Source: Pseudoalteromonas gelatinilytica
Lineage (GTDB): Bacteria > Pseudomonadota > Gammaproteobacteria > Enterobacterales > Alteromonadaceae
Length of the DNA stretch: 64,000 nucleotides
Direction of reading: 5' to 3'
NCBI RefSeq assembly: GCF_001641615.1
Contig: NZ_LRRU01000005.1
Location: 28,980-92,979, forward strand
In this document: positions 35,820 to 46,499 of the stretch, one piece after another
Layout of the letters: the number at the start of each line of letters is the position of its first letter
Position numbering within the stretch: position 1 is the first letter of the stretch
The notes under the pieces: generated by a model
What the model was told of the DNA's origin: nothing
What the model saw: only the letters and a program-made list of their open reading frames with translations
Databases searched by the model: none
Translations under genes and position numbers: made by a program

Positions 35820-36472
35820 GTTTAGAGTTTGTTGAATATCAAGCGCAAGGTGATCACAAAGCAACGGTTATCTGGCTACATGGTTTAGGTGATTCAGGTG
35901 ATGGTTTTGCGCCCGTTGCACCGCAACTTGCTTTACCAAAAGAGCTTGGTGTGCGTTTTGTGTTTCCACATGCGCCAGTGCAACCGGTCACCTTAAATGG
36001 TGGGATGGCAATGCGCTCTTGGTACGACATTAAATCAATGGATTTAGATAAGCGTGCTGATGAGCAAGGAGTGCGTGAATCTGCTGCAAAAGTGGCTGCA
36101 ATTATTGACCAAGAAATTGCAAAAGGTATCGCTCCTAACAAAATTATTCTTGCCGGTTTTTCGCAAGGGGGTGTGGTATCGCTGCACTTAGCGCCACGTC
36201 TAGATTATAAATTAGCGGGTGTAATGGCACTTTCAACCTACATGTGTGTGCCTGCAAAATTAGCCGATGAAGCCAAGCAGCAGGGGTTAAATATTTTTAT
36301 GGCACATGGTCGATTTGACGATGTGGTACCGCATAGCGCAGGCAGACAAGCATTTGACGTGCTTAGCGCAAATAACATGGAAGTAAGCTGGCAAGACTAT
36401 CCGATGGCGCACCAAGTTTGTGGTGAAGAACTAATGGCTATTCGAGAGTGGTTAATTGCTCGCTTGAGTTAA
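35816..36472 (+). CDS. Carboxylesterase (phospholipase/carboxylesterase family)
   Basis: Cytoplasmic alpha/beta hydrolase of 218 residues, close in build to the EstB/acyl-protein thioesterase family. Visible are the oxyanion block '[13 protein letters not shown]' at about 19-31, nucleophile Ser116 in GFSQGG, the Asp in 'HGRFDDVVP' and the His in 'MAHQVCGEE'. Such enzymes cleave short acyl esters; the physiological substrate is not known. It overlaps cyaY by four bases and precedes the DUF2914 gene by 21 bases, so the three probably share a transcript. Confidence 0.9.
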   Translation: MSLEFVEYQAQGDHKATVIWLHGLGDSGDGFAPVAPQLALPKELGVRFVFPHAPVQPVTLNGGMAMRSWYDIKSMDLDKRADEQGVRESAAKVAAIIDQEIAKGIAPNKIILAGFSQGGVVSLHLAPRLDYKLAGVMALSTYMCVPAKLADEAKQQGLNIFMAHGRFDDVVPHSAGRQAFDVLSANNMEVSWQDYPMAHQVCGEELMAIREWLIARLS

Positions 36473-36493
36473 TTTTTGGTTTTAGAGGCCAAC

Positions 36494-37381
36494 ATGACAA
36501 AGAAACTTGTAATTACAGCAAATATGAATACCGTTGAACCGGTTAACTCAGCGCCGACGGCAGTGACCTATCAATGGCATTGGCGACGCATCTTTATGGT
36601 TAGCAGTGTTATCTTAGTTGCGCTGGCTATATTAGTGTATAGCTTTATTGGCGCTGTAAATGCAGAGCAATCACCGCAAGATGAGCCGCAATCAGAGTTT
36701 GCAAATGCTGAGCTACAAGCGCCTTTGAATGACGCTGAGCAAGAAGAGCCAAAAGAAATCGTCGCACCGTCTATGAATGAGCAAACACCGCTGGCTGATA
36801 ACACAGAAACAGCTAAAGCAGAGGTTGTGAGCTCAAACATTGTAGAACCTGAGGTTACCACAGTAGAGGCTAAGATCGACAGTGAACAGGTTGTTGACGC
36901 GCAACAACCGGAAACATCAGCGGTCACTCTTGATGAAGAGCCACTCCAAACAGAACAGCAAGCAGAGATTGCTGCAGCGCCCGATGCTCAGCAGCAGTTT
37001 TCACAGTCAGCACATATTGCCAGTGTCGCAATTGGCGCTAAAATAGACACAGATAAAGTAAGCCGCGCAGTATTAACTACCGATGTTGTTGATCGAGAAC
37101 CAGTAAACGTTCTTAAAAACGATGTAAAATTAGCGCAAATTAGCAATAGCCTGAGCTTTTTTAGCGAGCTTAGGAATATGCAAGGGCAAACTGTTCGTCA
37201 TCAATGGTATTACCAAGATCAACAGCTTGCTTCAATTGAATTAGCGGTAAGTAGCCCACGTTTTCGTACTTATTCAACGAAAAACATCATGCCAGAGCAA
37301 TTGGGTGATTGGCGTGTTGAAGTTATTGACGCAGAGGGCAACTTACTGGCCCAAAAAGAATTTAGAATTTTAGCTGAGTAA
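36494..37381 (+). CDS. DUF2914 domain membrane protein
   Basis: Protein of 295 residues with one membrane helix (about 33-54) after a short cytoplasmic tail, a long low-complexity Glu/Gln/Ala-rich linker (about 60-175), and a C-terminal DUF2914 domain (about 190-295, 'VRHQWYYQDQQLASIEL' and 'GDWRVEVIDAEGN'). This domain resembles beta-sandwich modules found in periplasmic proteins; function is unknown. A TTG at 36476 is in frame, but TAGAGG lies six bases before ATG 36494, which is chosen. It lies between the cyaY-esterase pair and hemC. Confidence 0.83.
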   Translation: MTKKLVITANMNTVEPVNSAPTAVTYQWHWRRIFMVSSVILVALAILVYSFIGAVNAEQSPQDEPQSEFANAELQAPLNDAEQEEPKEIVAPSMNEQTPLADNTETAKAEVVSSNIVEPEVTTVEAKIDSEQVVDAQQPETSAVTLDEEPLQTEQQAEIAAAPDAQQQFSQSAHIASVAIGAKIDTDKVSRAVLTTDVVDREPVNVLKNDVKLAQISNSLSFFSELRNMQGQTVRHQWYYQDQQLASIELAVSSPRFRTYSTKNIMPEQLGDWRVEVIDAEGNLLAQKEFRILAE

Positions 37382-37417
37382 TATTTAGTATCAGCCTGAT
37401 AATTAATTGGATTTTTC

Positions 37418-38356
37418 ATGACACAGACAACAAAACTAGTTCGTATCGCTACCCGTAAAAGTGCACTTGCTTTATGGCAGGCAGAATTTGTAAAAGCTCA
37501 ACTAGAGCACTTCCATGACGACGTAACGGTAGAGTTGGTTCCTATGTCGACGCAAGGCGATATTATCCTTGATACGCCACTGGCAAAGATTGGTGGTAAA
37601 GGCTTATTCGTAAAAGAGCTTGAGCAAGCCATGCTAGATGGCCGTGCAGATATTGCGGTGCATTCAATGAAAGATGTGCCTGTTGAGTTTCCTGAAGGCC
37701 TAGCATTACACACTATTTGTGAACGTGAAGACCCACGCGATGCGTTTGTATCAAACAACTACAAAAGCTTAGAAGAGTTACCACAAGGTGCTATTGTTGG
37801 TACATCAAGCCTACGTCGCCAATGCCAAATTCGCGAAGCGCGCCCTGATTTAGATATCCGTGATTTACGCGGTAATGTTAATACTCGTTTAGCAAAACTA
37901 GATGATGGCCAATATGATGCAATCATTCTAGCAGCAGCGGGTCTCATTCGTTTAGAAATGCCAGAGCGCATCACTGCCTTTATCGAACCTGAAGTGTCAT
38001 TACCTGCAAATGGCCAAGGCGCAGTAGGGATTGAGTGCCGTATTGATGACGAAGTAACAAAAGCATTATTAGCGCCACTAGAGCATACTGAAACTCGTAT
38101 TCGTGTTAATGCCGAGCGTGCTATGAACCGCCGTTTAGAAGGTGGTTGCCAGGTACCTATTGGTGCATTTGCATTGGTTGAGGGTGAACAGGTGCATTTA
38201 CGTGGTTTAGTGGGCGCTATTGATGGCAGCCAAATGCTACGTGATGAAGTGACAGGTCCTGTAGCTGACGCTGAGCAGTTAGGTATTACACTTGCTGAAA
38301 AGCTACTCGCGCAAGGTGCGGATAAAATTTTAGCTGAAGTATATAGAGACGCTTAA
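37418..38356 (+). CDS. hemC: Porphobilinogen deaminase (hydroxymethylbilane synthase)
   Basis: HemC polymerises four porphobilinogens to hydroxymethylbilane, in tetrapyrrole synthesis. The 312-residue product starts '[17 protein letters not shown]' and includes 'HSMKDVP', '[10 protein letters not shown]', 'LRGNVNTRL' and the dipyrromethane-cofactor Cys244 in [10 protein letters not shown]. hemD follows after one base, so the next step of the pathway is co-translated. In E. coli hemC is divergent from cyaA; here the upstream neighbour is DUF2914 and no cyaA is seen. Confidence 0.97.
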   Translation: MTQTTKLVRIATRKSALALWQAEFVKAQLEHFHDDVTVELVPMSTQGDIILDTPLAKIGGKGLFVKELEQAMLDGRADIAVHSMKDVPVEFPEGLALHTICEREDPRDAFVSNNYKSLEELPQGAIVGTSSLRRQCQIREARPDLDIRDLRGNVNTRLAKLDDGQYDAIILAAAGLIRLEMPERITAFIEPEVSLPANGQGAVGIECRIDDEVTKALLAPLEHTETRIRVNAERAMNRRLEGGCQVPIGAFALVEGEQVHLRGLVGAIDGSQMLRDEVTGPVADAEQLGITLAEKLLAQGADKILAEVYRDA

Positions 38357-38357
38357 T

Positions 38358-40181
38358 ATGCATATTTTGATAACTCGTCCAGAAGGAAAAGGCACCGAGC
38401 TTGCTCTTGAGCTTCAGCAGGCGGGTTATCAAACAACCCTGTGTCCAGTCCTTACCTTAGATTATCTCACTGTTAATAGTAGTGAGCTCGCACCGCTAGA
38501 AAATGCCGATAAAATCATTTTTATCTCGCAAGATGCCGTGCATGCCTTGTTAAAACTCACACCAACCATCAACAAAGCAGCGCAACTTTATGCGGTCGGT
38601 CAGCAAACTGCTGATGCGGTTTATGAAGCCTTTGGGCGTCGTGCTGCAGTACCCAAACAACATGATTCAGAAGGTTTGCTTGAATTAAAAACGCTGCAAG
38701 ATGTTGAGCTAAGTAACATTGTTTTAGTGAAAGGTGAAGGCGGGCGCACGACCATAGCAAAAACTTTAAAACAACGTGGTGCTTTGTTAAATCAGTTGGT
38801 TGTTTACAAGCGGAGCGCAATTGAGAGCGAACCGGGCAAGTGGATGGACCACTGGCAAACAATTGATGTAGAAGGTATAGTCATTACCAGTAATGCAGCG
38901 GTGGATGCCATTTTTAATGGCTTAAATGAGCCTCAGCGTGCATGGTTGAAAGAGCGGAAATTTTTCGTTGCCAGTGAGCGTATCGCTGACTATTTAAAGC
39001 AACAAAATGTCGCAAGAACACAGATACATATTGCTGCAGGGGCGAGCGATAGCGCTATGTTCACCTGCATTAATCAGCAAGGTAGCAAAATGAGTGAAGC
39101 AGAATCAAAACAACCCGCAAAAGCAGTGACTGCACAGCCAGAGAAAAAAGCGCAAACAACGGCAAATAGTGGGGCGAAAGCGCCTGTGCAAGCTAAAAAA
39201 GGCATCAGCAAAACAGGTAGCTTAGCGTTACTTATTTCACTTTTAGTGGCTTCTGCGGTTGGCTATGAGTTTTATCACAAATTAAATAGCGATCAGCAAT
39301 CGGCTGTGGCATTGACTGAGCTGACAGATGAAAACCTACGCTTACAGCAGCAAATTGATGCATTAAAAAGCGCACAGCAAACATTACAACATTCACTTTA
39401 TAACAGTGAGCAAAAGGTCACTGATGCGCTGAATGAAAGTGCTGAGCAAACTCAGCAGCAATTACAAGCGGCTTTAAAGCGCGCCGAGCAGCAAACTTTC
39501 ACGCTTAATCCGCAAGAAGTCACAAGCCTGCAACGTATGGCCGAATTTAAATTATGGGCTGAGCACGATTATCAAGGGGCTGCAGCTGTGTTATCACGCT
39601 TAGATAGCTTGCTTGCAGAACACCCAGGTACAGGGGCTATTCGCCAAGCAATTCACCAAGATTTACAAACCTTGAATGCCATAGAGCCTGTTGCTGTTGA
39701 AGCAATTTATTTAAAACTGCATGGCATTAATCAAAAAGTGGATGAACTTCTATTTAATGCTATTTCTTTACCTGAAGAAGTCGTCAAAGAAGACCCAAAT
39801 CAACTAAGTGAAAATGTCAGTGAGTGGCGTCAGAACCTTGCAAAGTCATGGCAGCAGTTTAAAGACTTCTTTGTTACAGTGCGCACACGTGAAGATATGG
39901 TTATCGCACCATTTTTAAGTGAACAAGAGCGTCACTTAGTAAAGCAACGCCTGAGTTTATACTTAGCTCAAGCGCAAGATGCGGTATTAAGTAAGCAAAG
40001 CAGTGTGTATTTTAGTGCTGTTGATGCTGCACATAGCTTGGTAAAAGATTACTTTAAGCAAGATGATGCACAAACAAAAGCGGCATTAAAAAGCCTTGCT
40101 GAGCTTTCTAAAGAGCAACTCGATTTTAGCCCAAAAGTGTCACTGCAAAGTACTGAGCAGGTGAAGGAGTGGGCACAATGA
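38358..40181 (+). CDS. hemDX: Fused uroporphyrinogen-III synthase (HemD) and HemX membrane protein
   Basis: One continuous frame of 607 residues. Residues 1-244 are uroporphyrinogen-III synthase, which closes hydroxymethylbilane to uroporphyrinogen III, and match the usual HemD length. From Met245 the protein is a complete HemX: a polar Lys/Ala/Gln-rich stretch, a TM helix (about 287-307), a coiled coil (about 325-380) and a helical C-terminal domain. In E. coli HemD and HemX are separate genes. Met245 (ATG at 39090) has AAGG about seven bases upstream, so free HemX might also be made by internal initiation. HemX is not a proven methyltransferase despite common naming. hemY overlaps the stop by four bases. 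Confidence 0.92.
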   Translation: MHILITRPEGKGTELALELQQAGYQTTLCPVLTLDYLTVNSSELAPLENADKIIFISQDAVHALLKLTPTINKAAQLYAVGQQTADAVYEAFGRRAAVPKQHDSEGLLELKTLQDVELSNIVLVKGEGGRTTIAKTLKQRGALLNQLVVYKRSAIESEPGKWMDHWQTIDVEGIVITSNAAVDAIFNGLNEPQRAWLKERKFFVASERIADYLKQQNVARTQIHIAAGASDSAMFTCINQQGSKMSEAESKQPAKAVTAQPEKKAQTTANSGAKAPVQAKKGISKTGSLALLISLLVASAVGYEFYHKLNSDQQSAVALTELTDENLRLQQQIDALKSAQQTLQHSLYNSEQKVTDALNESAEQTQQQLQAALKRAEQQTFTLNPQEVTSLQRMAEFKLWAEHDYQGAAAVLSRLDSLLAEHPGTGAIRQAIHQDLQTLNAIEPVAVEAIYLKLHGINQKVDELLFNAISLPEEVVKEDPNQLSENVSEWRQNLAKSWQQFKDFFVTVRTREDMVIAPFLSEQERHLVKQRLSLYLAQAQDAVLSKQSSVYFSAVDAAHSLVKDYFKQDDAQTKAALKSLAELSKEQLDFSPKVSLQSTEQVKEWAQ

Positions 40182-41287
40182 TCCGCTTTTTATTAATCAT
40201 TATTGCAATTGCAGTCTGCTTGGGGATTGCCCCCTTTTTTATAGACCAAAAAGGTTATGTCTTAATTGCCTTTAATAAAACGACCATTGAAGGCACTATT
40301 TGGGGCATCACAGCACTTTTAATATTAGCATTTGCCGCACTGTTTTTGCTTTATAAGCTTTGTCGTTACGTAATGTCTTTATATAGCCATACACGCCATG
40401 GTTTTTTTGCGCGCAGTGAAGAGCGTAAACAAGCGGCTATTGAGCAAGGTGTATGGAGCTTAATCAATAACGATTATGTACAGCTAGAGCTTGCTCTTGA
40501 TAACAACAGCGTGGCAGAAAAGTGGAGCGATGTACGTTACGCGCTTCTTGCTAAAGCGGCACTTGCAAACAATGACAGCGAAAGAGCAATTAGCTTTCTT
40601 GATAAAATAAGCCAAGATAAGCAGCTAAAAGTCGCTAATTTATGGATCGCCAGTGGCGAAACCAGCACTATTTTTGCTGACCTAAAAGCCTTAGCTGAGC
40701 GTAAAAAAGCCTCTCGTTTAGAGCTTAAGATGTATGCCCATGTTTTAGTGCAAGAGCAAAAGTGGGCAGCATTGAATGACTTTATGCCGCGTTTATTACG
40801 TAAAAAAGCACTTTCTGAGCAAGAGTGGCAACAACTGTTTGACGGTTACTTTGCAGCGCAGTCAAACGCGGATTTATCTGAACGATATGAGCAATTAGCC
40901 AAAAACCTGAAACCATATGCTGAGGTAAGCTATTTAGCAGCGATGGCAAAAGCAGGTGAGTTAAACAAAATTGAGCTAAGCTTAATTAAAATGATAAAAA
41001 AACCGCTGCAGCATAAAGACTTAGCACGTATTTTACGTACTAGTAGCGCTGGCGATGCACTCAAGCTACAAGCAAGCTTGCAAGATGTATTGAAAAAAGA
41101 TACCGAGAATACAGATTTGCTACTAGCTCTTGCGTGTTTAGCGAATGCTCATGGTGAATATGACTTAGCTGCGCGAGTGTTTGATAAAGCGCTTAATGCA
41201 GATAATCGCCATGCCTATTTGCAGCAAGCGGTACTCAGCTATAGTAAAAGTGCCCAGCCAGAAAAAGCATTGGTACTCTATCAATAA
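40178..41287 (+). CDS. hemY: HemY, membrane TPR protein of the hem operon
   Basis: HemY of gammaproteobacteria is an inner-membrane protein with a cytoplasmic or periplasmic TPR-like domain, not the Bacillus oxidase of the same name; its role in heme synthesis is unproven. The product of 369 residues has two N-terminal hydrophobic helices (about 3-20 and 38-60), then helical repeats to the end. A GTG at 40169 is in frame, but it is the last base of the AAGGAG ribosome site for ATG 40178, which is chosen. The ATGA overlap couples it to hemDX. Confidence 0.9.
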   Translation: MIRFLLIIIAIAVCLGIAPFFIDQKGYVLIAFNKTTIEGTIWGITALLILAFAALFLLYKLCRYVMSLYSHTRHGFFARSEERKQAAIEQGVWSLINNDYVQLELALDNNSVAEKWSDVRYALLAKAALANNDSERAISFLDKISQDKQLKVANLWIASGETSTIFADLKALAERKKASRLELKMYAHVLVQEQKWAALNDFMPRLLRKKALSEQEWQQLFDGYFAAQSNADLSERYEQLAKNLKPYAEVSYLAAMAKAGELNKIELSLIKMIKKPLQHKDLARILRTSSAGDALKLQASLQDVLKKDTENTDLLLALACLANAHGEYDLAARVFDKALNADNRHAYLQQAVLSYSKSAQPEKALVLYQ

Positions 41288-41317
41288 TTTTACTCCAGCC
41301 AGCAAAGGAGCGATGGC

Positions 41318-44014
41318 TTGAAGAACTTATTTACACTGACAATAAGTATTGCACTAGCTTACTTTCTTACAGGGTATTTAAGTAATTCTTTGCTGGCGAT
41401 TGATGGCTATGCGGTTGCTGCATGGCCGCCTTCTGGTATTGCGCTTGCTAGTATATTGCTACTTCGAAATCGAGCCCTACCAGGAGTTTTGCTAGGGGCG
41501 TTCTTTGTAAACCTCATTCACCTTGATAAAGCTACCGATATTTTCCATTGGCAGATGATGTTGCAGGCTATTGGTGTAACAACTGCATCGACATTCCAAG
41601 CTTGGCTTGCCTATTACATTATTATTCATGTCGCTAAGCGCCCGATTGAATTATCGTCATTAAAGCAAAGTGTGCTTGGTTTAATGATTGGTGGCCCTCT
41701 GTGTAGCTTGATTGCGGCTTCAATTGGCACAGGCTTGCTGGTCATTAATAATGTTATTCCGAGTTATGCGGCACTTAATAATTTTATTGCATGGTGGATT
41801 GGCGACAGTATTGGGGTGCTGATTTTCACGCCATTAGTGTTAGCTGCATTTAGTTACCATCATACCCGCCAGCGACTACAAATTATTGTGCCGTCGCTAT
41901 TAATCTATATGGTTATTTGTGTCAGTTTTTATGGTGCAGCCAGTGTAAAAAAAGACAAAGACTTACAACGCCAGCAAGCCAAAGTTAGTGCGATTCATAC
42001 TAATCTTGAACACCAAGTTGATGAAATTAAGTCGCACCTAGCCTTACTCGCCACTTTTTTTGCTAGTAGTGACGTAGTTGATTTTGATGAGTTTAAGCGC
42101 TTTACAGCAAGACAAATGCAATACAGCGAAGAAATCCTTGCTCTTGAGTGGGCGCCTAAAGTTATTCACTCACAACTAAACAACTATCAAAATTTATTGC
42201 GTGATGAATTGGGCGCTGATTACTACGTGAAAGAAAAAAATGCTGCTGGGCAGTGGCAGCCAGTGAGTCAGCGAGCTGTGTATTTTCCGGTGCAATATAT
42301 TCACCCATTAGCAGGGAACGAACCCACGCAAGGTTTTGATTTGGCCTCAAACGAATTACGCAAACAAGCATTAACAGACTCTCGATTAATTAAAAATGTT
42401 ACCGTCAGTGAGCCTATTACCCTGATGCAAGGTGATGGCAACGAAAAGGGCGTTTTATTCTTCAACCCTGTCTATTCAGACATTAATCACCAAGTCGGGT
42501 TTAGAGGTTATGTTGTTGCAGTGGTCAATTTAGAAGTGTTAGCACAAACACTTAACTTTAATCAGAACACAGAGATTGATGCCAGCTTCTATGATGTTAC
42601 CGACGGCAGTAACCCAGTCGAAATTTATAACCCCCAACGTGTTGGCACAACGGCCATTGCGAGCTTTAACTTTATTATTGGTGAGCGTGTATGGCAGGTG
42701 AAATTATGGGAGTCAGTAGCACAATCATCATGGCTGCCTTATTGGCTGGCGCAAATAGTGGGTATGCTGTTTGTTTGGTTATTGATCACCTTTTTGATTT
42801 CAGTAACCGGCACAAATATTCAAATTCGTCAGCAGGTCGCGAAACAAACTCAAAGCCTTCGCGAAGAAAAACTAAAAGCCGATAAAGCCAGCCAAATTAA
42901 AAGTGAGTTCTTGGCAAATATGAGCCATGAAATACGCACGCCTATTAATGGTATTAAGGGGTTGCATTATTTAGCGATGCAAGAGCAAGACTGGCAACAA
43001 GCTCGTGGTTATATTGATCAAGCAGATGGTGCATTGAATGTACTATTACGGGTAATAAATGATGTTTTAGATTTTTCTAAAATAGAAGCAGGGCGATTGG
43101 AGCTACATCAAGAACCCATAGATGTGAATGCGTTGGTTAGTGAGCTGACTAACTTATTGCAGTTTGAACTTAACTCTCGCTCGTTAGAATTTAGTGTTGA
43201 GTTTGATGCATCTGAACACTTACTGCTCCACACCGACCCAATTCGTTTAAAACAAATATTGTTGAATCTGTTAAATAATGCGGTGAAGTTCACCCAAGAA
43301 GGCACGATTACATTACGTATTTGGCAGCAGGGCGAATTTACTTACTTTAGTGTTATTGATACGGGTATCGGCATCAGTAAAGAGGCACAGCAGCGCCTGT
43401 TTAAACCATTCTCACAAGCCGATAGCTCAACCTCTCGTCGCTTTGGCGGGACAGGTTTAGGCTTGAGTATTTGTCAAAAACTCATTGTTATGATGGGAGG
43501 CGAGATAAGCCTCAGTAGCACTGAAGGGCAAGGATCAACATTTACAATTTCGCTGCCATTTGAATCACCTCTTGAAGAGGTCGTTCATAGTGACGATGAG
43601 TTAGCAGATATCGATGTGACTGCTGTGTCATTTGCCGATGATGCAATTCTATTGGTTGAAGATAATCCATTGAATCAACATGTGGCGAGTTCGATTTTAA
43701 AAACTAAAGGCTGCCAACCTGATATCGCGAAAGATGGCCATGAGGCTATTAAGATGATCAGTGAAAAAAGCTATGACCTTGTGCTCATGGATATTCAAAT
43801 GCCGAATATGGATGGCTTACAAGCGACCAAGGTTATTCGCAATGAATTACTGATAACCGATTTACCGATCATTGGCTTATCGGCAAATGCCCATGATGAT
43901 GACCTTAAGAAAGGCTTAGCCAGTGGTATGAATGGTTATTTAACTAAACCAATTGATGCTGATAAACTTTTTAAAACCTTGTGGCATTTTTTGCATAATG
44001 ATAGCAGCCATTAA
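41318..44014 (+). CDS. MASE1-CHASE hybrid sensor histidine kinase with receiver
   Basis: Membrane hybrid kinase of 898 residues. A MASE1 sensor of about eight helices (1-205, with '[20 protein letters not shown]'), a CHASE-type extracytoplasmic domain (about 215-455), a closing TM helix (about 470-492), HisKA with His537 (MSHEIRTP), HATPase with 'GGTGLGLSI', and one receiver with Asp825 ([11 protein letters not shown]). The start is a TTG at 41318 seven bases after AAAGGAG; the ATG at 41313 stops after two codons. No Hpt or regulator is linked. It lies 30 bases after hemY but has no apparent link to heme synthesis. Confidence 0.92.
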   Translation: MKNLFTLTISIALAYFLTGYLSNSLLAIDGYAVAAWPPSGIALASILLLRNRALPGVLLGAFFVNLIHLDKATDIFHWQMMLQAIGVTTASTFQAWLAYYIIIHVAKRPIELSSLKQSVLGLMIGGPLCSLIAASIGTGLLVINNVIPSYAALNNFIAWWIGDSIGVLIFTPLVLAAFSYHHTRQRLQIIVPSLLIYMVICVSFYGAASVKKDKDLQRQQAKVSAIHTNLEHQVDEIKSHLALLATFFASSDVVDFDEFKRFTARQMQYSEEILALEWAPKVIHSQLNNYQNLLRDELGADYYVKEKNAAGQWQPVSQRAVYFPVQYIHPLAGNEPTQGFDLASNELRKQALTDSRLIKNVTVSEPITLMQGDGNEKGVLFFNPVYSDINHQVGFRGYVVAVVNLEVLAQTLNFNQNTEIDASFYDVTDGSNPVEIYNPQRVGTTAIASFNFIIGERVWQVKLWESVAQSSWLPYWLAQIVGMLFVWLLITFLISVTGTNIQIRQQVAKQTQSLREEKLKADKASQIKSEFLANMSHEIRTPINGIKGLHYLAMQEQDWQQARGYIDQADGALNVLLRVINDVLDFSKIEAGRLELHQEPIDVNALVSELTNLLQFELNSRSLEFSVEFDASEHLLLHTDPIRLKQILLNLLNNAVKFTQEGTITLRIWQQGEFTYFSVIDTGIGISKEAQQRLFKPFSQADSSTSRRFGGTGLGLSICQKLIVMMGGEISLSSTEGQGSTFTISLPFESPLEEVVHSDDELADIDVTAVSFADDAILLVEDNPLNQHVASSILKTKGCQPDIAKDGHEAIKMISEKSYDLVLMDIQMPNMDGLQATKVIRNELLITDLPIIGLSANAHDDDLKKGLASGMNGYLTKPIDADKLFKTLWHFLHNDSSH

Positions 44015-44117
44015 AGCAGACATTTGACCTCAAAAAAGTAAATAAAATCATCTAAACTTGAAATATCGCCGTGGGTACGTATGATCCGCGCAAATTTACT
44101 GAACCTGAGTGCTAATT

Positions 44118-45119
44118 ATGATCAATAACAAACTCCCTTTGCTTGATATTCACCGTCATCTAGATGGTAATGTTCGCCCACAAACGATCTTAGACCTTGG
44201 TCGTCAGTTTAATCTTGAATTACCTGCTGATAACATTGAAGCGCTTATTCCGCACGTACAGGTTATCGACCCTGAGCCAAATTTAGTGGCGTTTTTACAA
44301 AAGCTAGATTGGGGTGTAAAAGTACTGGGTGATTACGATGCTTGTCGTCGTATTGCTATCGAAAATGTTGAAGATGCGATTGCCCAAAACCTCGATTACG
44401 TTGAGCTTCGTTTTAGTCCATATTATATGGCGCAAAGCCAAGGCCTACATCCGCAAGGTGTTGTCGAAGCGGTGGTTGATGGTGTTAAAAGTGCGTGTCA
44501 AAACGCGCCAATCAAAGCCAACTTAATCGGCATTATGTCGCGTACATATGGCACTAAAATCTGTCAGCAAGAGCTTGATGCGCTACTAGCTTTTAAAAAT
44601 GATTTAGTTGCGGTTGATTTAGCTGGCGATGAAATTGGCTTTCCGGGCGAGTTATTTGTTGATCACTTTAAGCAAGTACACGATGCATACTTAGCAGCCA
44701 CTATTCATGCAGGTGAAGCGCGAGGCAGCGAAAGTATTTGGCAAGCAATTAACGAGCTTGGTGCAACGCGTATTGGTCATGGTGTAAAAGCGATTGAAGA
44801 TACTGCGCTAATGGATTATTTACGTGATAAGCGCATTGGTATCGAGTCTTGCTTAACCAGTAACATCCAAACTAGTACTGTTGCTGAGCTTGCTAAACAC
44901 CCGTTAAAAACCTTCTTAGACCATGGCATTTTGGCATCAATTAATACCGATGATCCGGCAGTGGAGGGTATTGAAATAGGTTATGAGTATCAAGTAGCGG
45001 CACCTGCGGCAGGTTTAAGCCAAGCCGATATGGAAAAAGCACAAGCTAATGCACTTGAAATTGCTTATTTAAGCGATGCTGATAAAGCGGCTTTAAAACA
45101 GTTAGCTGCTAATCGTTAA
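44118..45119 (+). CDS. add: Adenosine deaminase
   Basis: Add deaminates adenosine and deoxyadenosine to inosine and deoxyinosine for purine salvage. The product from ATG 44118 has 333 residues, the same length as E. coli Add, and the same start pattern ([13 protein letters not shown]). Zinc ligands are in 'DIHRHLDG', 'TIHAGEARG' and 'INTDDPAV', and '[15 protein letters not shown]' is intact. A GTG at 44109 is in frame but is not needed. The 103-base gap after the kinase suggests a separate promoter. Confidence 0.96.
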   Translation: MINNKLPLLDIHRHLDGNVRPQTILDLGRQFNLELPADNIEALIPHVQVIDPEPNLVAFLQKLDWGVKVLGDYDACRRIAIENVEDAIAQNLDYVELRFSPYYMAQSQGLHPQGVVEAVVDGVKSACQNAPIKANLIGIMSRTYGTKICQQELDALLAFKNDLVAVDLAGDEIGFPGELFVDHFKQVHDAYLAATIHAGEARGSESIWQAINELGATRIGHGVKAIEDTALMDYLRDKRIGIESCLTSNIQTSTVAELAKHPLKTFLDHGILASINTDDPAVEGIEIGYEYQVAAPAAGLSQADMEKAQANALEIAYLSDADKAALKQLAANR

Positions 45120-45136
45120 GCAGCTAACTCGTCATC

Positions 45137-45553
45137 CTATACTTGGTGCTCTTGGCATGAAACGTAGTTTTCATATAATGCCTTGAGCACGTCACCTCGG
45201 CTGATCATGCCAACAACCTTACCACCCTCGATAACTGGGTAATTCTTTGGCTTACCCGTTTTCATGGCATCAGCCAACTCAATGATATTTTGATCGCTAC
45301 TCACGGTAACAACATCGGTGCGCATGAGTTGTTTTACCTTTACCACGCCATCGCAGAAATAACTGTTTTGCATAAGCGGCTGCAGCAGCTCTTGTTCAGA
45401 AATAAAGCCGACTAGGCTTTTGTTATCATCAAATACCGGTGCGCCCAATAATTTAAACTTTTGTAGCTCGCTAATTGCGGTGGTCATTTCAGTTTCAGGC
45501 GTAATGTGTGGCAACTTACGTTGCATAAAATCTTGTACTTTTGTATTTAGCAT
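45137..45553 (-). CDS. Tandem CBS domain protein
   Basis: Small cytoplasmic protein of 138 residues made almost entirely of two CBS domains (about 1-62 and 72-130), with typical 'ELQKFKLLGAPVFDDNKSLVGFISEQEL' (seen in parts) and 'NYPVIEGGKVVGMISRGDVLKAL' blocks. Such pairs bind adenine nucleotides and act as energy-sensing subunits or regulators. No partner enzyme is linked. It is convergent with add (18-base gap) and downstream of fre, from which a terminator separates it. Confidence 0.9.
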   Translation of the reverse strand: MLNTKVQDFMQRKLPHITPETEMTTAISELQKFKLLGAPVFDDNKSLVGFISEQELLQPLMQNSYFCDGVVKVKQLMRTDVVTVSSDQNIIELADAMKTGKPKNYPVIEGGKVVGMISRGDVLKALYENYVSCQEHQV

Positions 45554-45652
45554 TTGGGTCTCTCCCCATCGTTATTCTAATCAGAGTATGGACAAGGAAA
45601 TGCAGTTTGTGAAATCGTTTAGATGGATTAAGGCGATAGGTAAAACAAATAA

Positions 45653-45681
45653 AAAAGGCATCCAATTGGATGCCTTAAAAA
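45653..45681 (-). terminator. Terminator after fre
   Basis: AAGGCATCCAA (45655-45665) and its perfect complement TTGGATGCCTT (45666-45676) form a stem with A and T runs outside. Read leftward it lies 23 bases after the fre stop and is followed by six T bases, so it ends fre transcription; the other strand has a weaker T run. Confidence 0.85.
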
Positions 45682-45698
45682 TAACCTGTATGAGTAAG

Positions 45699-46412
45699 TT
45701 ATTTAATGAATGCAAATGCATCGGCGTACATGTTTTCACGTACCGCACCATGATTAATAAAATCATCGCGAACCACGCCAATCATGTCGAAGCGGCCTGC
45801 CATGTAAATATCGTATGGTTCTAAAGACACGATATCTTCCATAACGGCTTTGTGGACGTAACCGGTTTTGCCAGTCCAGCTTTGCGGTGCATTTTCAACC
45901 ACAGGAATATATTGGAAATGTGGGTTGCTGTTTGCCCATGCTTGCATTTCATCATGAGCATAAAGTGCAGCTTGCTCACGTACACCCCAGTAAAATAATA
46001 CAGGACGCTCACAGCCAATTTCAGCAAGGTGATCAGCCATTGATTTAGCGTAAGAGAAGCCAGTACCGCCAGCGAGTAGAATAATTGGGCGCTCACCCTC
46101 AACTCGCAGCTGTGATACGCCTAAACCTACTTCAACATTAACTTGCTGTTGCTCTGTATGTGCTTGACGTAAATGATCAAGCGCTTGCATCGCATACGAA
46201 TCAGCACCCGCGGCACCAATGTGTAGTTCAATTTGCTCAGTTTGTGATGGGCGGCTTGCAATAGAAAAGGCGCGCTTATCTTTTTCGCCTAATACAAGTT
46301 GCATATATTGGCCTGCCTCGAATGACACAGGTTGCTGTGGTTTCAAAATGACCTTATGTACGTGGTCTGTAAGCGGGCTGATCGCAACAACGTCAGCGAG
46401 TAATGTTTGCAT
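45699..46412 (-). CDS. fre: NAD(P)H-flavin reductase
   Basis: Fre reduces free flavins with NAD(P)H; the products serve ferric reduction, ubiquinone-related chemistry and other enzymes. The 237-residue product lacks a bound-flavin or iron-sulfur domain beyond the ferredoxin-reductase-like core: 'RAFSIASRPS' at about 50-60 binds flavin, and 'ILLAGGTGFSYAKSMADHLAE' with 'YWGVREQAALYAHDEM' bind nucleotide. It lies 87 bases downstream of ubiD on the same strand, the ubiD-fre order seen in E. coli. Confidence 0.94.
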   Translation of the reverse strand: MQTLLADVVAISPLTDHVHKVILKPQQPVSFEAGQYMQLVLGEKDKRAFSIASRPSQTEQIELHIGAAGADSYAMQALDHLRQAHTEQQQVNVEVGLGVSQLRVEGERPIILLAGGTGFSYAKSMADHLAEIGCERPVLFYWGVREQAALYAHDEMQAWANSNPHFQYIPVVENAPQSWTGKTGYVHKAVMEDIVSLEPYDIYMAGRFDMIGVVRDDFINHGAVRENMYADAFAFIK

Positions 46413-46499
46413 AGTTTACCTTTATAAGCACAGAAGCAAATTCGGTTATGAATCGCACTCATAACCGTTAAATTTTGAGCAGTTTAACATAGTCACAGC

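Noticed and set aside
45420..45824. Open frame of 134 residues on the + strand spanning the CBS and fre genes
   Set aside because: Runs antisense through two real genes and through the fre terminator hairpin, so it is not credible as a gene.
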